From the NCBI GenBank assembly GCA_049281195.1, contig JBAPRR010000333.1, forward strand, positions 1 to 8,449: a stretch of DNA of 8,449 nucleotides. The letters are read 5' to 3'. This document shows, in pieces, positions 5,333 to 8,449 of this stretch. The position numbers were made by a program, and so were the translations under genes. The stretch's first letter is position 1. Every line of letters starts with the position of its first letter. Origin of the DNA: JBAPRR01 sp049281195. GTDB taxonomy: Bacteria > Actinomycetota > Acidimicrobiia > Acidimicrobiales > CAVXTF01. The notes under the pieces are model-generated. The model worked only from the letters and a program-made list of their open reading frames with translations. It was not told the origin of the DNA and ran no database searches.

Positions 5333-6612
5333 GGTCTCGGCTCTTTGGGAAGCCCGAGGATCCTCTCAGCGATGATGTTTCGCTGGATCTGAGAGGTCCC
5401 TGCGGCAATCGTCCTCGACAGGCTGTGCACCCAGGTGTGCACGAGCTCCGAGCTGTCGATAGTCCCCGCATCAGAACCACCGGCGCCACCCGCACCGGCG
5501 CCACCCCCATCTGCGCCACCACCATCGGCGCCGACACCACCCCCGGCGCCGCCCTCGCTCCAAGGTCCGGGAACGTCGTCCCACACCATGCCGGCCGAAT
5601 CCAAAAGAGACATTCCGAGGTCGCCCAGTCTCTGACGAAGTTCGGAGATCGAAAGCTTGAACACGCTCGCACCGACACCTGGAACGGTTCCGCGACCCGC
5701 CTCCGAGATGTTGCGTCTCACCAGCGCCCAAAGAGCGTCCAACTCTGCGCCAAGCCTGCCGACACGTCGGCAGAACTCCGTATCGGCCAACATGCCCGAC
5801 CGAGCCGCGGCGTCCCGGATGGTACGCAGGAGCTCTATGGATTCGAACAGCTCGGAGACGAAGGCGGTTCCTCGCTCGAAACTGAGGGTGACCATAGTGA
5901 CGCGCCACCCGTCGTTCTCTTCGCCGAGACGGTTATCGACCGGTACGCGTACGTCATCCAGGAACAATTCGGCGAACTCGCTGGAACCTGCGATCGTTCG
6001 CAAAGGACGGACATCGATTCCCGGCGCGTCCATGGGCATGGCGAGCCAGGTAATTCCCCGGTGCCCACTTCCGTCAGGTCCGGTGCGGACCAACAACTCG
6101 CAGTAATCGGCGACCTCGGCATGGGAGGTCCATATCTTCTGGCCACGTATGACGTACTCGTCGCCGTCGCGTGTGGCTCGGGTTCTAAGGGAGGCGAGGT
6201 CGCTACCGGCATTCGGCTCGGAGAAGCCCTGGCACCAGATCGACTCGCCCTTCAAGATCCCGGGGAGGAACCTGTTGCGCTGCTCCGGTGTCCCCTCGAC
6301 TGCGATGGTCGGTCCGGCGTGAAGAAGGCCTACGAAGTTCACTCCGACGTAAGGGGCGTGAAATCGCTCGAGCTCCTCGAGGTAGATCAGCTGCTCGACC
6401 GGTGAAGCCCCGCGGCCTCCGAATTCGGACGGCCAGTCGATGCCTGCGTAGCCGGCGTCGTACAAGCGTCGTTGCCAACCGGTGTCGTAGACCCGCCTCT
6501 CGGGCCAAGCCTCTACAACAGGTTTCGGAGGAAGGTTCGGGATGGTCTCGGCGAGCCAGGCACGAAGACCGGCGCGGAACTCCTCTTCAGCCTCTGAATA
6601 GCGAAGGTCCAC
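5329..6612 (-). CDS. Acyl-CoA dehydrogenase, larger subunit, with Gly-rich insertion
   Basis: A 427-residue acyl-CoA dehydrogenase with a standard N-terminus (MDLRYSEAEEEFR), WPSEFGGRGASP at 60-71, the FAD/substrate motif WCQGFSEPNAGSDLASL (126-142), KIWTSHA (159-165) and the C-terminal signature TIAAGTSQIQRNIIAERILG (401-420). The signature has AAGT where enzymes with the catalytic Glu in this loop read YEGT, so this chain lacks that Glu. This agrees with a heteromeric enzyme formed with the overlapping downstream gene. Residues about 354-383 are almost only Gly, Ala and Asp, an insertion between the last helices encoded by a 15-bp repeat. The start is GTG at 6612. It matches the family N-terminus but lacks a Shine-Dalgarno, so a leaderless or independently promoted transcript is possible. 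It begins 113 bases behind the amidohydrolase. Family firm; alpha2beta2 pairing and substrate inferred. Confidence 0.92.
   Translation of the reverse strand: MDLRYSEAEEEFRAGLRAWLAETIPNLPPKPVVEAWPERRVYDTGWQRRLYDAGYAGIDWPSEFGGRGASPVEQLIYLEELERFHAPYVGVNFVGLLHAGPTIAVEGTPEQRNRFLPGILKGESIWCQGFSEPNAGSDLASLRTRATRDGDEYVIRGQKIWTSHAEVADYCELLVRTGPDGSGHRGITWLAMPMDAPGIDVRPLRTIAGSSEFAELFLDDVRVPVDNRLGEENDGWRVTMVTLSFERGTAFVSELFESIELLRTIRDAAARSGMLADTEFCRRVGRLGAELDALWALVRRNISEAGRGTVPGVGASVFKLSISELRQRLGDLGMSLLDSAGMVWDDVPGPWSEGGAGGGVGADGGGADGGGAGAGGAGGSDAGTIDSSELVHTWVHSLSRTIAAGTSQIQRNIIAERILGLPKEPRP
5478..5537. repeat. 15-bp degenerate tandem repeat inside the large acyl-CoA dehydrogenase gene
   Basis: Four 15-bp units begin at 5478, 5493, 5508 and 5523; the first two are CACCGGCGCCACCCG and CACCGGCGCCACCCC. 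On the coding strand they give five-residue steps of the GADGG/GAGGG kind. Related but shifted sequence continues to about 5552. The reading frame is kept because the unit is a multiple of three. Confidence 0.85.
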
Positions 6613-6651
6613 GGTTGTTCAGTCTGAGAAGCCGGAGGGGGTGACACTGCG

Positions 6652-6678
6652 CGACAACGACGACGAAGACGACGACAG
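6652..6678. repeat. Short CGA/GAC trinucleotide-rich tract in the amidohydrolase-dehydrogenase spacer
   Basis: An almost uninterrupted run of ACG/GAC triplets, broken by one GAA, occupies 6652-6678. It is in the 113-base spacer between the amidohydrolase stop (6726) and the dehydrogenase start (6612). No promoter boxes were recognised beside it. Confidence 0.7.
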
Positions 6679-6725
6679 AAGCAGGAGTCGAGCCGGCAAA
6701 GAGGGCGTCGTCGACCGTAAGGGAG

Positions 6726-7946
6726 TCAGGGCGCCAGGCTGTCGAGCCCGTAAAGCCTGATCGCATTGCCACGAACGATCTTGTAGATCTGCTCGTCGTT
6801 GAGATGCGCCATCTGGGTTTCGGCGATCTCCCGGGTGTGCGGCCACGTCGAGTCGGAGTGCGGATAGTCGGACTCGTAGGTGATGTTGTCGATGCCGATC
6901 TCGTCGACGGAGCGAAGCCCGTGGGCATCGTTGAAGAAGCAGCCGTAAATGTGGTCCCGGAAGTATGTCGAGGGTGGGTTCGGGACCTTGTCGGCCACGC
7001 CACCCCAGCCCCGGTTCTCCTCCCAGACGACGTCGGCGCGTTCGAGGATGTAAGGGATCCAGCCGATCTGGCCCTCGGAGTAGGCGAGTTTCAGATCAGG
7101 GAAGCGCACCAGGACGCCGCTGAACAAAAAGTCGACCATCGAAAAGCCTGCGTTCGTGTGGGTCAGCGTCGATCCGACCGCAGGCGGCGCGTCGGAGGAC
7201 GTGGACGGCATCTTCGAAGAAGAACCGATGTGCATGTTGACAACGGTCTTGGTCTCGGAGCAGGCCGCAAAGAACGGATCCCAGTAACCGTCCGGATCGT
7301 GCACGGAAGGAAGACCGAGATATGGGGGGATCTCGCTGAAACACACCGCCCGCACACCGCGCTCCGCGTTGCGGCGTACTTCGGTGGCAGCCAGTTGCGC
7401 GTCCCACAGGGGGATGAGGCACAAAGGAACCAATCGGCCGCCCGATTCGCCGCACCACTCATCGACCATCCAGTCGTTGTAGGCGCGGACGCACAGCAGC
7501 GCGAGGTCCTTGTCCTTCGCTTCTGTGAAGGTCTGGCCGCAGAAGCGGGGGAACGTCGGGAAGCACAAGGCGGCTTCGAGGTGGTTGATGTCCATGTCCT
7601 CGAGGCGCGGCTTGAGCTCGTAAGAGCCGGGCCGCATGTCTTCGTAGGTGACTCCGCGCATCGTCACCTCGTCGCGAGGCACACCCACCGCGGAATCCAC
7701 TCGCAGTAGAGGACGCTTCAAATCCTCGTAGTACCACCAGTCGGTCGGGTTGCCCTCGGAACCGGGCTTCACCGTCAGCTTGCCGCCAATGAACGTGATC
7801 TCCCCCATGGGAGCCCGGACGATTCGCGGTCCGACATCTTGGTATTTGCTCGGAAGGCGGTCCGACCAGACGGTCGCTGGTTCAACGACATGGTCGTCGA
7901 CGGAAATGATCATCGGCATCTCGGCCACGGGGCGAGTGTAGGACAT
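6726..7946 (-). CDS. Amidohydrolase-2 family metal-dependent TIM-barrel hydrolase or decarboxylase (ACMSD/gamma-resorcylate decarboxylase-like)
   Basis: A 406-residue protein of the amidohydrolase family 2. The N-terminal metal motif is SVDDHVVEP (Asp17 and His19), a D-x-H version of the E-x-H seen in gamma-resorcylate decarboxylase rather than H-x-H. Other likely metal or active-site residues are His239 (VVNMHIGSSS), Glu291 (LAYSEGQIGWIPYILERAD) and Asp360/His363 (ITYESDYPHSDSTWP). Hydrolysis, hydration or decarboxylation are all possible in this family. Actinobacterial genomes often place such genes among acyl-CoA dehydrogenases, as here, so a ring-cleavage or CoA-ester step in the same catabolic route is plausible. 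The open frame extends to an ATG at 8042, but the extra 32 residues come from repeat-like DNA. ATG 7946 gives the usual family beginning (MSYTRPVAEM then the metal motif) and is preferred. ATG 7919 is another possibility. It is the first gene of the minus-strand block. Confidence 0.88.
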   Translation of the reverse strand: MSYTRPVAEMPMIISVDDHVVEPATVWSDRLPSKYQDVGPRIVRAPMGEITFIGGKLTVKPGSEGNPTDWWYYEDLKRPLLRVDSAVGVPRDEVTMRGVTYEDMRPGSYELKPRLEDMDINHLEAALCFPTFPRFCGQTFTEAKDKDLALLCVRAYNDWMVDEWCGESGGRLVPLCLIPLWDAQLAATEVRRNAERGVRAVCFSEIPPYLGLPSVHDPDGYWDPFFAACSETKTVVNMHIGSSSKMPSTSSDAPPAVGSTLTHTNAGFSMVDFLFSGVLVRFPDLKLAYSEGQIGWIPYILERADVVWEENRGWGGVADKVPNPPSTYFRDHIYGCFFNDAHGLRSVDEIGIDNITYESDYPHSDSTWPHTREIAETQMAHLNDEQIYKIVRGNAIRLYGLDSLAP

Positions 7947-7954
7947 CACGGCGT

Positions 7955-7966
7955 TTCGGTACCGAA
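7955..7966. promoter_or_regulatory. 12-bp perfect palindrome just upstream of the amidohydrolase start
   Basis: TTCGGTACCGAA is its own reverse complement and lies 8 bases before the ATG at 7946. The position suits an operator blocking transcription or translation initiation of the catabolic block. No regulator gene is seen in the window. Confidence 0.35.
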
Positions 7967-8009
7967 GACCCTGGTCAGAAGGCAAGTGTCGGCGCCGTTT
8001 CACCGCCCT

Positions 8010-8074
8010 GTCGCTGCCGTGCCGTTGCTGTATCGCCGCCACGTCGTTGCCGTGCCGTCGCTGCCATCGCTGCC
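8010..8074. repeat. Degenerate GTCGCTGCC-type repeats in the divergent spacer
   Basis: A 21-base segment at 8010-8030 recurs at 8043-8063 with two mismatches. The 9-mers GTCGCTGCC (8010-8018 and 8057-8065) and ATCGCTGCC (8066-8074) also repeat. The array occupies much of the 287-base spacer between the amidohydrolase and the iron-permease-like gene. A compact GGCCCC-C-GGGGCC element follows at 8104-8116. Confidence 0.7.
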
Positions 8075-8160
8075 CGTCGCGCTGCCTTGTTGCTGGTGGT
8101 ACTGGCCCCCGGGGCCGATCCGTAGGACGGCGTTCGCCGGGTCAGGGAGGCGGTCTGTCG

Positions 8161-8177
8161 TGTGAGGCGAAATCACA
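8161..8177. promoter_or_regulatory. TGTGA-N7-TCACA inverted repeat upstream of the iron-permease-like gene
   Basis: TGTGA at 8161-8165 and TCACA at 8173-8177 form exact inverted half-sites of the Crp/GlxR kind, but the spacer is 7 bases rather than the usual 6. The site ends 56 bases before the ATG at 8234. Binding by a Crp-family protein is therefore only possible, not shown. Confidence 0.25.
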
Positions 8178-8233
8178 AGAAATCGAGAACGCCGATCGTA
8201 CGATTGACGCAATTCGGAGGGAGCCGGAAAAAA

Positions 8234-8449
8234 ATGAGTGAACCTAAAAGATCGCAGCGCTCGAATACCCCGGTCGATCACGTCACCGCATTCGATCGCT
8301 TTTGCGACTGGGTTTCAGAGGCGATGGGGCGTCCGCTCAACATCATCTTCTGGGCTGTTTTCGTAATTGCATGGACGCTGGTATTCGCTTTAGGCGGCCG
8401 GCACCTCGCGTCGGGAACGTGGCTTCCGACCTGGTTCACCAGCCAGGGC
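8234..8449 (+). CDS. Low-affinity iron permease family membrane protein, N-terminal part (3' truncated by window)
   Basis: The first 72 codons are open to the right edge. The translation starts MSEPKRSQRS, has the family-typical FDRFCDWVSEAMGRPLN (20-36) and then a hydrophobic segment IIFWAVFVIAWTLVFALGG (37-55), the first membrane helix. The FDRF...G.P pattern followed at once by a helix and a TW...W segment is characteristic of small bacterial proteins annotated as low-affinity iron permeases (PF04120). Iron transport has rarely been tested for bacterial members, so the name should be taken as a family label. GGAGG at 8216-8220 lies 13 bases upstream, slightly far but usable. The gene is divergent from the amidohydrolase and is probably not part of the catabolic block. 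Confidence 0.68.
   Translation, partial: MSEPKRSQRSNTPVDHVTAFDRFCDWVSEAMGRPLNIIFWAVFVIAWTLVFALGGRHLASGTWLPTWFTSQG

Noticed and set aside
5756..5773. Inverted repeat with 8-bp arms (CTGCCGAC / GTCGGCAG) and a 2-base loop
   Set aside because: It lies within the dehydrogenase coding sequence, and the loop is too short for a normal hairpin. Codon constraint in G+C-rich DNA explains it adequately.
5257..6405. Long plus-strand frame opposite the acyl-CoA dehydrogenases
   Set aside because: It is antisense to two clear dehydrogenase genes, has no domain pattern, and long antisense frames are common in high-G+C DNA.
6804..7709. 301-codon plus-strand frame opposite the amidohydrolase
   Set aside because: It is a shadow of the well-supported amidohydrolase, with Arg/Val-rich composition and no recognisable motif.
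7947..8042. N-terminal extension of the amidohydrolase to an ATG at 8042
   Set aside because: The extra 32 residues are basic, unlike the family, and derive from the repeat-bearing spacer. The ATG at 7946 gives the expected family N-terminus.

Overview
The window looks like a piece of a high-G+C actinobacterial chromosome. The gene content (paired acyl-CoA dehydrogenases, an F420-type luciferase-like oxidoreductase, a thiolase/DUF35 pair, a SigE-like ECF sigma factor) resembles Acidimicrobiia or mycobacteria-related lineages. That placement is inferred from gene families and GTG/TGA codon use, not from a marker gene.

Layout. At the left edge the plus strand carries the 3' end of a non-decarboxylating thiolase/Ltp-like gene, followed by a DUF35 zinc-ribbon/OB-fold gene ending at 1185. 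Facing it on the minus strand, only 16 bases away, is a two-gene unit read right to left: an ECF sigma factor (2996-2229) and a membrane-anchored protein (2236-1202), overlapping by 8 bases. This is a likely sigma factor/regulator pair. A 349-base spacer (2997-3345) with palindromes and a degenerate 18-bp tandem repeat separates it from a second minus-strand block: an amidohydrolase (7946-6726), a large acyl-CoA dehydrogenase (6612-5329), a smaller acyl-CoA dehydrogenase (5332-4349, ATGA overlap) and a luciferase-like oxidoreductase (4290-3346). A divergent spacer with more repeats then leads to the 5' end of a low-affinity iron-permease-like membrane gene running off the right edge.

How the genes may work together. 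The acyl-CoA dehydrogenase pair resembles the two-subunit (alpha2beta2) enzymes of steroid/terpenoid side-chain or ring degradation. The thiolase plus DUF35 pair resembles the aldolase/thiolase-DUF35 complexes that remove the last acyl unit in such pathways. With the metal-dependent amidohydrolase and the luciferase-like oxidoreductase, the window reads as part of a catabolic locus for a cyclic or branched carboxylic acid. The substrate cannot be read from the sequence.

The most unusual theme is low-complexity DNA. Several spacers and two coding regions carry different G+C-rich tandem repeats whose units are multiples of three bases (9, 12, 15, 18). Two of these arrays lie directly behind TGA stop codons, in frame and open for 29 codons. 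I see no mobile element, CRISPR array, rRNA or tRNA.
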